From a virus: DNA of 24,641 nt. Shown here piece after piece: positions 6,106 through 13,536 of the stretch. Each line of letters opens with the position of its first letter. Within the stretch, counting starts at the first letter, position 1. The notes below the pieces were generated by a model that saw only the letters and a list, made by a program, of their open reading frames with translations, searched no databases and had not been told where the DNA came from. The position numbers and the translations under genes were made by a program. The DNA lies in IMG/VR virus record IMGVR_UViG_3300032242_000846, positions 1 to 24,641 of that record. One strand, given 5' to 3'.

Positions 6106-8047
6106 ACTGATTTGGGCTGAAGGTCTCTATCAAAGGACTTTTCTTTTTTAATATAGCCTGAGACTTAGTTTGTCCCGTCAAGGTCAATAACATAATCATA
6201 AATGATACGGTTCTATCAAACTTAGTTCTATTGCTGTGGTCATATTTTTTAAGTTCATCTAATAAATCAGGGTAGTTAATCAAATGACAATAATGCTCTA
6301 CATAGTTAATACAATATTCTAATTGCTTAGATAAGGCGAATGCATCAGCTGAACTAACTCCTCTTTGCATTACATTAACCTTAGTCTTTCTTTGTGGGTC
6401 CACCACGGCATCTGGCTTCTTGCCAAGCATAGGTAAACAATTCTTATTAAAGTCATTATCTGATTTAAAATACTCGTAGTAATCATCTCCCGCATCGGAC
6501 TCTATTGTTGCAGGCACCCCATAATACATTGAGGCCATTAACATTTCTTTCCAAAATAATTTCTTCATTTTAGGTCTCCCAAAGAAATGGGCCACAGGAG
6601 ACCCGCTATCTTCCTTCGTAGTGTCTACCTTCTCTCCTATCCAAGCTGAGCCTTGAGAGCCCTCTCCCGAGGTCATAGAGTGTCTGAATGGGTCAATACC
6701 AAATCCATACTCCCCTGTGTTTCTTGGGTACATTACATTACCCCTAAATTCAAAATTATTAGCCTTGTGGGGAAACTTATATATCAACCAATACCCCGCA
6801 GAGTCATCAGCAAATTGTACCTTGTCTTCCCCATCTATGTAGAATCTTCCTCTTCTTAATGTAACAGGCTTTTCTTTTAGATTCATTTCTTGTAAAAGAA
6901 TATTGTCTAAATTAAAATGACAATCAGCTTGATTAAATTTAAAAGCCTCCTCCTCGTTTAGTGGATAGTCTCTTGTGTCCTGGTCATTGTTTCTATAATT
7001 AGCAAGGATGAACTCCTTGGCCTCCTCTTTCTTAGACATTCCATACTCATCTATAAACCCAGCTAGCCCCTCAGATGCGGGTGCAAAATATCTTACTAAT
7101 TTACTTGGGGTAACTCTTCCGTGTCTAAACTGATTAGACTCATCCCATAAGTTTTTAAACTCCTGTCCACCATTGTTAGGAGGATTCACGGTAGATACCA
7201 TCAAGGCGAATCCTACCTTGTTAGCTCCCTCTGTCAAGGTCTTTTTAACAATGTTCCAATATTCTGTAATGGGGACCTCCGTTGGAAATTTAGAGGCCTC
7301 GTCTATCAGCAACCTACTCCATCTTCCTGAATCAAAGGAGTTCAAGGCGGTGTTACGCCATTCTATAAATGAATTAAGTCCCTCTCTCTTGTTGAAAAGA
7401 CCTTTGTTTGTTTTCTTTCTTTTAGATTGCTTAACTAATATCAATCTTTTCTTAGGGTCTTCTGTTCCATCTGTTCTTGGCTGAAGGAACATAGGCATAG
7501 CCCTAAATCCATACACCACCATATTACCAAATAAGTCAGAGGCATCACCTCCTGTCTTTGATATAATACCACATCTAGTGTTCTCTGTGTTACTTGCCTC
7601 CTTTGTAAGGATACAAGAAGCCTGTGAGGTTGCCCCCTCTCTACGCTTTTTAACCCTAATAACGCCTAGTATATTTTTGTCCTTGGAAATCTCCTCGTAG
7701 AATAAGAACCACTTTCTATCAGCATCTCTGTAATCAGGAAATATACCTGACTCTAATGTCCAATAGTTAAGGTAAAAATAGTGGTCTCCTGTAATAAAGG
7801 TAGGGAAGCCATTGTTCATAAACCAATACCCTTCTCTACATCTTGCAAATTCTCTTTTAATAAATTCTATTTGCTCTTCGTTATAACTTGGCACATCATC
7901 TTCATCTACCTCCACCTCATAAAATGAATCTGGTATCTCTATCCTAGTAAACTTTTGTTTTTTAGTAGGTAGATTGCTCCCATCTATATCGTTCAATTTA
8001 GGGGCGTTAGGAACATGACATTCAATACCATAGATAATATCTATCAT
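6092..8047 (-). CDS. Terminase large subunit (TerL)
   Basis: The 651-residue protein has the two-domain plan of phage packaging motors. The ATPase has a variant Walker A around residues 131-143 (RVKKRREGATSQA) and a Walker B LLIDEAS (D249, E250). The RNase H-like nuclease has GFGIDPFRHS (D452) and further acidic residues near 516-521 (ESDAGDD). It powers DNA translocation into the capsid and cuts the concatemer. It is the last gene of the leftward minus-strand block, and no recognisable small subunit lies beside it. A -7 box lies 4 nt before its ATG. The end is tail to tail with the HExxH gene. Confidence 0.88.
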   Translation of the reverse strand: MIDIIYGIECHVPNAPKLNDIDGSNLPTKKQKFTRIEIPDSFYEVEVDEDDVPSYNEEQIEFIKREFARCREGYWFMNNGFPTFITGDHYFYLNYWTLESGIFPDYRDADRKWFLFYEEISKDKNILGVIRVKKRREGATSQASCILTKEASNTENTRCGIISKTGGDASDLFGNMVVYGFRAMPMFLQPRTDGTEDPKKRLILVKQSKRKKTNKGLFNKREGLNSFIEWRNTALNSFDSGRWSRLLIDEASKFPTEVPITEYWNIVKKTLTEGANKVGFALMVSTVNPPNNGGQEFKNLWDESNQFRHGRVTPSKLVRYFAPASEGLAGFIDEYGMSKKEEAKEFILANYRNNDQDTRDYPLNEEEAFKFNQADCHFNLDNILLQEMNLKEKPVTLRRGRFYIDGEDKVQFADDSAGYWLIYKFPHKANNFEFRGNVMYPRNTGEYGFGIDPFRHSMTSGEGSQGSAWIGEKVDTTKEDSGSPVAHFFGRPKMKKLFWKEMLMASMYYGVPATIESDAGDDYYEYFKSDNDFNKNCLPMLGKKPDAVVDPQRKTKVNVMQRGVSSADAFALSKQLEYCINYVEHYCHLINYPDLLDELKKYDHSNRTKFDRTVSFMIMLLTLTGQTKSQAILKKKSPLIETFSPNQFSTF

Positions 8048-8051
8048 ATAG

Positions 8052-8084
8052 CAAAGGTACTTAATTATAATTCTTTTATGTCAA
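8052..8084 (-). promoter_or_regulatory. Possible promoter of the terminase gene
   Basis: Read on the minus strand, TACCTTTG (8059-8052) matches the -7 TAnnTTTG box and a TTG lies 22 nt upstream (8084-8082), slightly longer than the usual 19-20. Only 4 nt separate the box from the ATG, which would give an almost or fully leaderless mRNA. Confidence 0.4.
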
Positions 8085-8406
8085 CTATTTTAACCTCTTC
8101 TCCAGATACCATAGCATCTATAGTGGATTCTATCAGCTCTCTTTGTTCTGGATTTAGTAAGGAAATCTTTTCAAGTATTGCGGGTATTGTAAATACATCG
8201 CACTCTATTTCATTCTTTATAGAGTCTCTTGTATCTTGGTCAAAGTAAGGGTATGTATGCACATCATTCATTACCCATTTCAATTTTGAAATATATGTTT
8301 TAAATAATCTCTCTCCTTTTGATTGTGGGTTTTGTCTTATAAAATCTTCAAAATGTTCTTGTGAGATTCTTATGTGATGTATTGCTGATATTAGGTTTGC
8401 TGACAT
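8065..8406 (-). CDS. Hypothetical helical protein upstream of TerL
   Basis: This 113-residue, mostly helical, acidic protein (LLNPEQRELIESTIDAMVSG) has no membrane segment and no recognised domain. It begins 1 nt after the stop of the nuclease-like gene and ends 17 nt before the terminase start. Position just upstream of TerL is where a small terminase subunit often lies, and the size would fit. No helix-turn-helix is evident, so I do not assign that role. Confidence 0.6.
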   Translation of the reverse strand: MSANLISAIHHIRISQEHFEDFIRQNPQSKGERLFKTYISKLKWVMNDVHTYPYFDQDTRDSIKNEIECDVFTIPAILEKISLLNPEQRELIESTIDAMVSGEEVKIVDIKEL

Positions 8407-8407
8407 A

Positions 8408-8755
8408 TTATTTGAATAATTCTTTTATTGGTATTAATACTCCTCTTGAGCTATCATGGTCTCCACCCTTAACTAGACGACCATTATACTTTTCTTTAAC
8501 TATATTCTTTAGTTTTTCAGTGGTTATTATAAGGGTAATATCTTTTAAACAAAACACCCATACGGATGCTGTTGTTGTGCTGATTCCAGATGGCTTATTT
8601 CTTGAGTAAACCTCTATGTATAAATTTCCTGTAGCATCAGCTAATCTATCTCTTTTTACTTCTACTTTTACATTTCCTCCAAATAATTCCTTTACCCAAT
8701 CTTCTGACTCTTCCCCAAAAGATAAATCATGAGTAAACGAGCCTGAATGTTTCAT
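8408..8755 (-). CDS. PD-(D/E)XK nuclease-like small phage protein
   Basis: The 115-residue product reads FGEESEDWVKELFGG, KVEVKRDRLADATGNLYIEV and SRNKPSGISTTTASVW. The layout, an acidic helix followed by a VEVK strand, TGN(L/F)YIE and SGIxxTxA, recalls a common family of small phage proteins with a PD-(D/E)XK/Holliday-junction-resolvase-like core; I have not verified each catalytic residue. It could act on recombination intermediates before packaging. I chose the ATG at 8755: a longer frame from 8800 would run into the tRNA-like gene. The next gene starts 1 nt after its stop. Confidence 0.6.
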   Translation of the reverse strand: MKHSGSFTHDLSFGEESEDWVKELFGGNVKVEVKRDRLADATGNLYIEVYSRNKPSGISTTTASVWVFCLKDITLIITTEKLKNIVKEKYNGRLVKGGDHDSSRGVLIPIKELFK

Positions 8756-8768
8756 AATATTATTTTTG

Positions 8769-8857
8769 CTTCGGTGGTAGGAATCGAACCTACATCTCAT
8801 TTAAGCGCATTCCTCCCACAAGGGTCACTTCCATTGCGACCATTATGCTACACCGAA
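8769..8857 (-). tRNA. tRNA-like gene with abnormal central region, anticodon not assignable
   Basis: On the minus strand a perfect 7-bp acceptor stem (TTCGGTG with CACCGAA) and a perfect T arm (GTAGG, loop TTCGATT, CCTAC) are seen. The discriminator is G and CCA is not encoded. The body is 88 nt, the size of a class II tRNA. A partial D stem (CAT with ATG) can be drawn, but no good 5-bp anticodon stem with a 7-base loop and U33 fits; the best has loop GTGACCC (anticodon GAC) with a mismatch and two wobbles. It may be a degenerate tRNA, an intron-bearing one, or a tRNA-like element. An HNH gene lies just upstream. Confidence 0.65.
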
Positions 8858-8879
8858 TCCGAGTTAGTAATCTACGGCC

Positions 8880-9500
8880 TTAATCTTGTTTAAATATAGC
8901 TGATTGTATATCAATTCCTTTTAGTAATCTTCTCCTTATCTTAGATTGACTTACTCCTGAAATCTTAGACCATTCAGCTATTGTCTTTTTATCTCCATTA
9001 AATGTTACATAAAAGCTATTTGTTTTATTATTATGTTGCTCTGAAATTTTTATGTATCTGCAGTTTGATGGTTCATAATTTCTATTTACATCTATTCTAT
9101 CTATAGTTAATGATTGCTTATATCCATTATTAACAGACCAATCGTAGAAGTTTTTGAAATTATTTTTCCATTCATCACACACTGATATACCTCTGCCCCC
9201 ATAATTTTTATATTCCTTGTTGCTTTTTATATAGCATCTATTTTTAATAGAAAGCCATTTAATATATAAAGGGTGCTTTGATAAGCCATGTACTTTATTC
9301 TTTTCAGCAAGCAATCTACTTTGCTCGCATCCGCAAGAAGTTGTTATACCTGAAGATACCGAACTAAATCTTATCTCTTTTATATTGCCACAATCGCATT
9401 TGAATAGTCCTTTACGGCATCTTCCGCTTTTGTATTCTATAAAAAGCTCGTCATTAATGACGGTTAGTTTATTGTATTTTCTACCTATCAAAGCACCCAT
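8880..9500 (-). CDS. HNH/AP2-type homing endonuclease with N-terminal Cys cluster
   Basis: The 206-residue protein has an N-terminal zinc-binding-like segment (FKCDCGN ... TSCGCE, residues 33-58), then the phage HNH/AP2-family body: HGLSKHPLYIKWLSIKNRCY, KNYGGRGISVCDEW, FYDWSVNNGY, and IDRIDVNRNYEPSNCRYI with the N-x-x-P-x-N-C core. The C-terminus has a helix-turn-helix-like part (TIAEWSKISGVSQSKIRRRL) for DNA binding. It is free-standing, sits between the SSB-like gene and the tRNA-like gene, and has its own promoter with the same -7 box and spacing as the other HNH gene. Confidence 0.82.
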   Translation of the reverse strand: MGALIGRKYNKLTVINDELFIEYKSGRCRKGLFKCDCGNIKEIRFSSVSSGITTSCGCEQSRLLAEKNKVHGLSKHPLYIKWLSIKNRCYIKSNKEYKNYGGRGISVCDEWKNNFKNFYDWSVNNGYKQSLTIDRIDVNRNYEPSNCRYIKISEQHNNKTNSFYVTFNGDKKTIAEWSKISGVSQSKIRRRLLKGIDIQSAIFKQD

Positions 9501-9515
9501 ATTATATATTTCTTA

Positions 9516-9545
9516 CAAAGATACATTAAAATGGCAAACTATCAA
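9516..9545 (-). promoter_or_regulatory. Bacteroidetes-type promoter of the second HNH gene
   Basis: On the minus strand TTG (9545-9543) and, after 19 nt, TATCTTTG (9523-9516) match the -33/-7 consensus. The ATG at 9500 follows after 15 nt, identical to the first HNH promoter. The -33 part lies within the 3' end of the SSB-like gene. Confidence 0.7.
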
Positions 9546-9801
9546 GGTTTTCACTTGTTCCATTGTTGTTTTGGTTTTGGCTTGTAGCTATAGGTGTACT
9601 TGGCTTCCAAGTATCTATTGTTACTTGACAATCTTTACCAAACTTATCAGCCTTGCCGATATTGATGTTCAATTTAACATACTTCTTACCATTGTAGTCT
9701 TGTATGTGTTGGTTAATTACTTCTGGGTTAACAGTTACTGCTAACCAAGTGTCATTCTTTTTTACGCCTTTACCAGCGTAAATCTTTGGTGCTTTTTCCA
9801 T
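9526..9801 (-). CDS. Small ssDNA-binding-like protein with DSLPF tail
   Basis: The 91-residue product has a beta-rich N-terminal part (KIYAGKGVKKNDTWLAVTV, KKYVKLNINIGKADKFGKDCQVTIDTW), a disordered Asn/Gln/Ser linker (about 70-84) and ends in ENLDSLPF. Single-stranded DNA-binding proteins end in an acidic tip with a terminal Pro-Phe (DDIPF in E. coli) that docks repair proteins. The tail and setting beside replication genes support an SSB-like role, though the OB fold is not verified. It lies 11 nt downstream of the 133-residue helical protein gene. Confidence 0.6.
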   Translation of the reverse strand: MEKAPKIYAGKGVKKNDTWLAVTVNPEVINQHIQDYNGKKYVKLNINIGKADKFGKDCQVTIDTWKPSTPIATSQNQNNNGTSENLDSLPF

Positions 9802-9812
9802 AGATGTTTTTT

Positions 9813-10214
9813 TTATTTTAAATTAAGAGTCTCCGATTTTAAATAGGATAATGCAGTCCTCAATATCTCAATTCTATAATGCATTTCCTTTATTACTAAT
9901 TCACACCAAGTATCATAAAAAGATACTCCTGCAACCTCAGCGTTTAATATGGCTTTCTTTTCAGCAGCTGACCCATTATAGTTATCTGTTATAGCTAACT
10001 TACTTATCGTATGTTTTTCTAACAGAAATTGGAATCTTGCTTTACATTCTGCTGCTGTTCCTTGTATGTCTGTAATTAAATTTAGTTTTTCTAATACTGA
10101 CATTGGATTGGTAAGGTCTACTTTAGATGACACAGCTAATCTAACTTGCTCAAATAATACTTTTGTATCATCAAACTTTTTCTGTAACTCAACTTCTTTG
10201 AATAACTTCTCCAT
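9813..10214 (-). CDS. Hypothetical helical protein beside SSB-like gene
   Basis: The 133-residue protein is nearly all helical, with alternating charged and aliphatic residues, no Cys cluster and no membrane segment (EVELQKKFDDTKVLFEQVRL, MHYRIEILRTALSYLKSE). No family is recognised. It overlaps the HTH gene upstream by 26 nt and precedes the SSB-like gene, so it is likely part of the replication operon. Confidence 0.6.
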   Translation of the reverse strand: MEKLFKEVELQKKFDDTKVLFEQVRLAVSSKVDLTNPMSVLEKLNLITDIQGTAAECKARFQFLLEKHTISKLAITDNYNGSAAEKKAILNAEVAGVSFYDTWCELVIKEMHYRIEILRTALSYLKSETLNLK

Positions 10215-10371
10215 ATTTTTTTTCTCTTTTAATGTTTAAATTTTTCATCCAATTATATAATGTTCTTTGTTCAAGACCTAATAATTTAGATGCCTCTCTC
10301 ATGTTTTTTGTTTTATTGATAGCTTTTTTTATTAATATCTTGTGATGATATTCTAAATTTAATATCTCCAT
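10189..10371 (-). CDS. Small Fis-type helix-turn-helix protein
   Basis: The 60-residue product carries an HTH of the Fis/NtrC C-terminal type at about residues 18-48: KTKNMREASKLLGLEQRTLY then NWMKNLNI. That is essentially a stand-alone DNA-binding domain. It may regulate phage transcription or help shape the origin. Its start shares a base with the upstream gene's stop, and its end overlaps the next gene by 26 nt. Confidence 0.65.
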   Translation of the reverse strand: MEILNLEYHHKILIKKAINKTKNMREASKLLGLEQRTLYNWMKNLNIKREKKYGEVIQRS

Positions 10372-10589
10372 TATTCTGATTTTATGTGTCTGATGGCAAA
10401 TTCTTTTTTATAATTTTCAATATAAATTTTTTCTCTATTTGCAATTACCCTTCTCAGCACATTATCACTTATACCTAGTTTAGCACAGGCTTTTTTTGCG
10501 GTATCAAATTCAATTCTCTTCTCTCTTCTTTCTTTTAGGTCGGTTATACTTGTGTCATATAATGCGACTCCAAACTTTATAACGTTCAT
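10371..10589 (-). CDS. Small HTH-like DNA-binding protein
   Basis: The 72-residue basic product has a helix-turn-helix-like segment at about residues 28-52 (FDTAKKACAKLGISDNVLRR) followed by a basic tail. It resembles the short DNA-recognition modules seen beside phage HNH proteins and in small regulators. A -7 box lies 4 nt before its ATG, suggesting an internal promoter for this gene and the Fis-type gene after it. Function is inferred only. Confidence 0.55.
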   Translation of the reverse strand: MNVIKFGVALYDTSITDLKERREKRIEFDTAKKACAKLGISDNVLRRVIANREKIYIENYKKEFAIRHIKSE

Positions 10590-10593
10590 GTCG

Positions 10594-10601
10594 CAAAGTT
10601 A
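10594..10601 (-). promoter_or_regulatory. Possible -7 promoter box before the HTH gene
   Basis: On the minus strand TAACTTTG is followed by CGAC and then the ATG at 10589. No clean -33 TTTG is present at the usual distance, only a T run, so the promoter is uncertain. If used, the transcript would be leaderless or nearly so. Confidence 0.4.
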
Positions 10602-10614
10602 TTATTTTAGTTTA

Positions 10615-12459
10615 TTAAAAAGGAATAAAATTGATGTTATTTTTTATTTCCTCCTCAGTTTGTGGTACATATTTTATTTTAGGTTCCTCTCTACCAGCTC
10701 TTTTTATTGGCAGCCAACCATACTCATCTGTAAATTCAACGGCATCCTTCATAACAAGTTTAATCATCTGACCTCTAGGCGTTGTATTACCTCCAGTGTC
10801 CTTATTACGCATTTTGTTTACATAGATTTCTGTTATCATCCAAGTATCTGGGTCTTGTATATTTCTATTCATAGTCAAGAATATATCAGCCTTGTTATAA
10901 AGTACTGCTCCCCCATCAGCATCAGCTGGCCAAGGAATCAATTGGTTACCATCCTTATCTCTTTCTCTTTGAGATTGACTTCTAGTATGCAAGGCTACGA
11001 ATATTGATATGTTTGTTCTTTTGGTAAACAAAAGCATATCAGTATACATCTCCATATCATTGTCATATTTAGAGTTACCCTTAACCTTTAGGGCATTTAT
11101 TGGGTCAATAAACATACCTTTAACTGAATGAAATTTAGAAACCTTTTCAGCATATTTAAGTAGGTCATCGTAAGAGTGCATAGTATCGTTGTTAATAAAA
11201 TACATTCTCTCGTTAACCCACTTCAAGGCCTCTTGAAATTGGAACTCTGAACAATCTCTAATCTTCTTACCTACATAGTGCTCTATCATTCTCATCTTAA
11301 CTGAGGATGTTCTATTTTCTCCTGTGTATACCACCCACCCCCAATCGTATTTATAGGATGATAAGAATATCAGCCAAAAGGTTAAGGCAGTTTTACCAGT
11401 ATGTGCATGAGAAAGTAAGGCATAGAACTCTCCCTCTTTTAGTAAAAGATACTTGTCCATGTCAGTATAACCAAAAGGTAACCCCATAGGTATTAATCCG
11501 GCCCTGTATCTTCTGATATATTCCTCATCATTCTGATTGCTAACTAAAAATGATAACTCCTCATCTATCATTCCCATTTCCTCTATTGCGGTTCTTTCGT
11601 AGGTAGCAAGCTCATTGATAGGCATATATTGCCCTGCTTTTACCCCATCTTCCACTGCTTGGTACTCTGCATCAGCTTCTTGGGGCCCAAATTTCTTCAG
11701 AACCTCGTAATTTAAAACCTTCCTTGCTATATCCTCCTCAACAAGGCCTCCAGAAACCCATCCTCCGACCAAATAAGCAGCTTTAATTACCGAGTGATGT
11801 CTTTTACCTATCTCAGCTTTTTGTATCATTTTTGAGGCTATATTGAGCTTTGCGTAGTCAGTACTAACGCCAGTCATTAGTATTCCTTCGTTTCTTATGT
11901 TCTCTATGACCTCAAAGAATGTTTTACTATCATAATTTATGTAGATGTCTGGGTCATATGACATAAACAAAATCCTTGATGGGTTCCTTGCCGTTGGGTC
12001 AAACACCGGATATCTTTTAAGCAATGCATTGTAATGTTCTTCGTGCTTATTACCATCAGCAATTTTGATAATGCCGTGTACCCCCGTTCCAGATGGAGAA
12101 GTCCATAAGGCATATATGTATGGGTCTTTGTGTGCCTCTGCCTTATACTTTATAGGGTCTACATCATCAACATCAATAGGAATAAGCTTGGAGTGAATAG
12201 ATAAAGATTTATCATTACGATAAGATTCGTAAACAGTTCCATCAGTTCTTGTTTTCTTAATTGGAATGTTGAATATCCCTGCATATAATACAGCAGGAAG
12301 TTCCATTTTAAGTTTACCTATAACCTCTTGGTCTTGCTCGCTTCTTATCTGCTCAATCTTATCTTTTACCTTACCTTCTTTTATTGCCTTGAATACTGCC
12401 TCTACACTTGTTGTATATGGTTTGCCTATGCTAGAGAATTTCTCAAATATTGTTATCAT
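10615..12459 (-). CDS. Primase-helicase: BT4734/VirE-N-like primase domain fused to RecA-like helicase
   Basis: The 614-residue protein starts with a BT4734-like (VirE N-terminal) domain, with IPIDVDDVD near 93-101, SPSGTGVHGIIKI near 121-133 and PSRILFMSYDP near 160-170. A helical PriCT-like linker follows at about 205-280. The C-terminal half is a RecA/DnaB-like ATPase: a variant Walker A SHAHTGKTA (349-358, lacking the usual first Gly) and Walker B GMFIDPINAL (D452). The expected roles are priming and unwinding at the phage fork. It overlaps the DnaA-like gene by 17 nt. Confidence 0.8.
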   Translation of the reverse strand: MITIFEKFSSIGKPYTTSVEAVFKAIKEGKVKDKIEQIRSEQDQEVIGKLKMELPAVLYAGIFNIPIKKTRTDGTVYESYRNDKSLSIHSKLIPIDVDDVDPIKYKAEAHKDPYIYALWTSPSGTGVHGIIKIADGNKHEEHYNALLKRYPVFDPTARNPSRILFMSYDPDIYINYDSKTFFEVIENIRNEGILMTGVSTDYAKLNIASKMIQKAEIGKRHHSVIKAAYLVGGWVSGGLVEEDIARKVLNYEVLKKFGPQEADAEYQAVEDGVKAGQYMPINELATYERTAIEEMGMIDEELSFLVSNQNDEEYIRRYRAGLIPMGLPFGYTDMDKYLLLKEGEFYALLSHAHTGKTALTFWLIFLSSYKYDWGWVVYTGENRTSSVKMRMIEHYVGKKIRDCSEFQFQEALKWVNERMYFINNDTMHSYDDLLKYAEKVSKFHSVKGMFIDPINALKVKGNSKYDNDMEMYTDMLLFTKRTNISIFVALHTRSQSQRERDKDGNQLIPWPADADGGAVLYNKADIFLTMNRNIQDPDTWMITEIYVNKMRNKDTGGNTTPRGQMIKLVMKDAVEFTDEYGWLPIKRAGREEPKIKYVPQTEEEIKNNINFIPF

Positions 12460-12883
12460 GTAATTCGTTGTGGTATTCCCAAAGTTGGTTTTCTAATTTC
12501 TTAATAGTCAAATTATATTGCCTATTTGTCTCCATCCAATTCTTAGCTGATTTGATTGCGTGCAATACTGTGCTATGGTCTCTAACGTTTATATATTCAG
12601 CTATTTCAATTAGTGTGAGCTTTGTAAATCTTTTAAGTAAATAAGCACAGGCATATCTTGCACTTACTATTTCTGGCTTTCTTTTTCTAAGCGTAAAATC
12701 AATTTTAAATTCATCTTTTACTAATTTTATTATTTTAAAAGCTGGTATTGGATAAGATATTATTGCTTGGTTTTGTTCAATGTTTTTAATTATTAAGGTG
12801 GACTCTTGTATAAAACCTTTGCACTTATCAATAATATCTGTTAACTCTCCTATAGGTATTTTAGTATTGTCTTCTTTGTTCAT
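12443..12883 (-). CDS. DnaA domain IV-like origin-binding protein
   Basis: The C-terminal half of this 146-residue protein (about 68-115) matches DnaA domain IV: SARYACAYLLKRFTKLTLIE, then IAEYINVRDHSTVLHAIKSA. The DHSTVLHA motif is the DnaA box-recognising signature (DHTTVLHA in bacteria). The AAA+ ATPase domain of DnaA is missing; the N-terminal 65 residues are helical and unassigned. It could bind DnaA-box-like sites and load the primase-helicase encoded next, or compete with host DnaA. Its end overlaps the primase-helicase gene and its start overlaps the preceding stop by 4 nt. Confidence 0.82.
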   Translation of the reverse strand: MNKEDNTKIPIGELTDIIDKCKGFIQESTLIIKNIEQNQAIISYPIPAFKIIKLVKDEFKIDFTLRKRKPEIVSARYACAYLLKRFTKLTLIEIAEYINVRDHSTVLHAIKSAKNWMETNRQYNLTIKKLENQLWEYHNELHDNNI

Positions 12884-13536
12884 TTTAAAAAATGGTTTAA
12901 TTGTTCTTTGTATTGTTTGTGTATGCTATTTAATAAATTAATATCTACTCCCTTACTAAAGTATTTAGACTTATAATTTGTCATTATATGTGCTTGTATT
13001 TCATCTGCAATAACATTATCATTATATCCAAGCTCAACTAAATTTAAATTAAAAGACCAGTAAGCGTCAACATCTAATTGATAAGTAAGCTCATCAGCCA
13101 ACTCCTTGTAAATTAAATTTGTAAAGTATAAGGCATGGCATAACTCATGCTTGAATGTGCTTCCTCTATCAGATTTAGTTCCAATAATATAGCTGCTTGT
13201 ATTATAATTGTAATCCCTTAATATTTTATCAATAATTTCCTCCATAAAAATATCATAGGGTGTTTTATTTTTGATGCCAATCATACAATTAACCGCTTTT
13301 ATAAAAGGAATATTAAATCCACACCAATCTTTAGCATAGGTAAAGGAGTTTTTATTCTTCATAGAATACCACCTTACATACTCCCACATATCAAAATCGG
13401 TTTCAACAAATTGTTTGCTATCTGATTCATAGAATTCTTGTACCCTACAAAATAGCATAGCCCTATCGTAATCATTAGGGACAATGACAGCAAAGATATT
13501 AGGCCTTACTTCTTTAAGGGTATATTCTATTTTCAT
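12880..13536 (-). CDS. HExxH-motif metallopeptidase-like protein
   Basis: The 218-residue protein has a zincin motif, FKHELCHALYF (H130, E131, H134), and a downstream acidic motif VIADEIQAHI (E179) that could provide the third zinc ligand in gluzincin fashion. The N-terminal 120 residues are mixed, with no signal peptide, so it would act in the cytoplasm. The substrate is unknown and I do not recognise a named family. It lies between the exonuclease and DnaA-like genes and is co-transcribed with them, overlapping by 1-4 nt. Confidence 0.6.
   Translation of the reverse strand: MKIEYTLKEVRPNIFAVIVPNDYDRAMLFCRVQEFYESDSKQFVETDFDMWEYVRWYSMKNKNSFTYAKDWCGFNIPFIKAVNCMIGIKNKTPYDIFMEEIIDKILRDYNYNTSSYIIGTKSDRGSTFKHELCHALYFTNLIYKELADELTYQLDVDAYWSFNLNLVELGYNDNVIADEIQAHIMTNYKSKYFSKGVDINLLNSIHKQYKEQLNHFLK

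Noticed and set aside
7173-7484. Plus-strand frame of 103 codons opposite the terminase gene
   Set aside because: It is an antisense shadow of a well-supported TerL gene, with no recognisable protein features. The same holds for other frames opposite the primase-helicase, endolysin and HNH genes.
8756-8800. Longer N-terminus (start at 8800) for the nuclease-like gene
   Set aside because: The extra codons lie in the tRNA-like gene; the ATG at 8755 gives the natural start.
13491-13498. TATCTTTG box on the minus strand
   Set aside because: It lies within the coding start of the HExxH gene, with no gene start just downstream; likely chance in AT-rich DNA.
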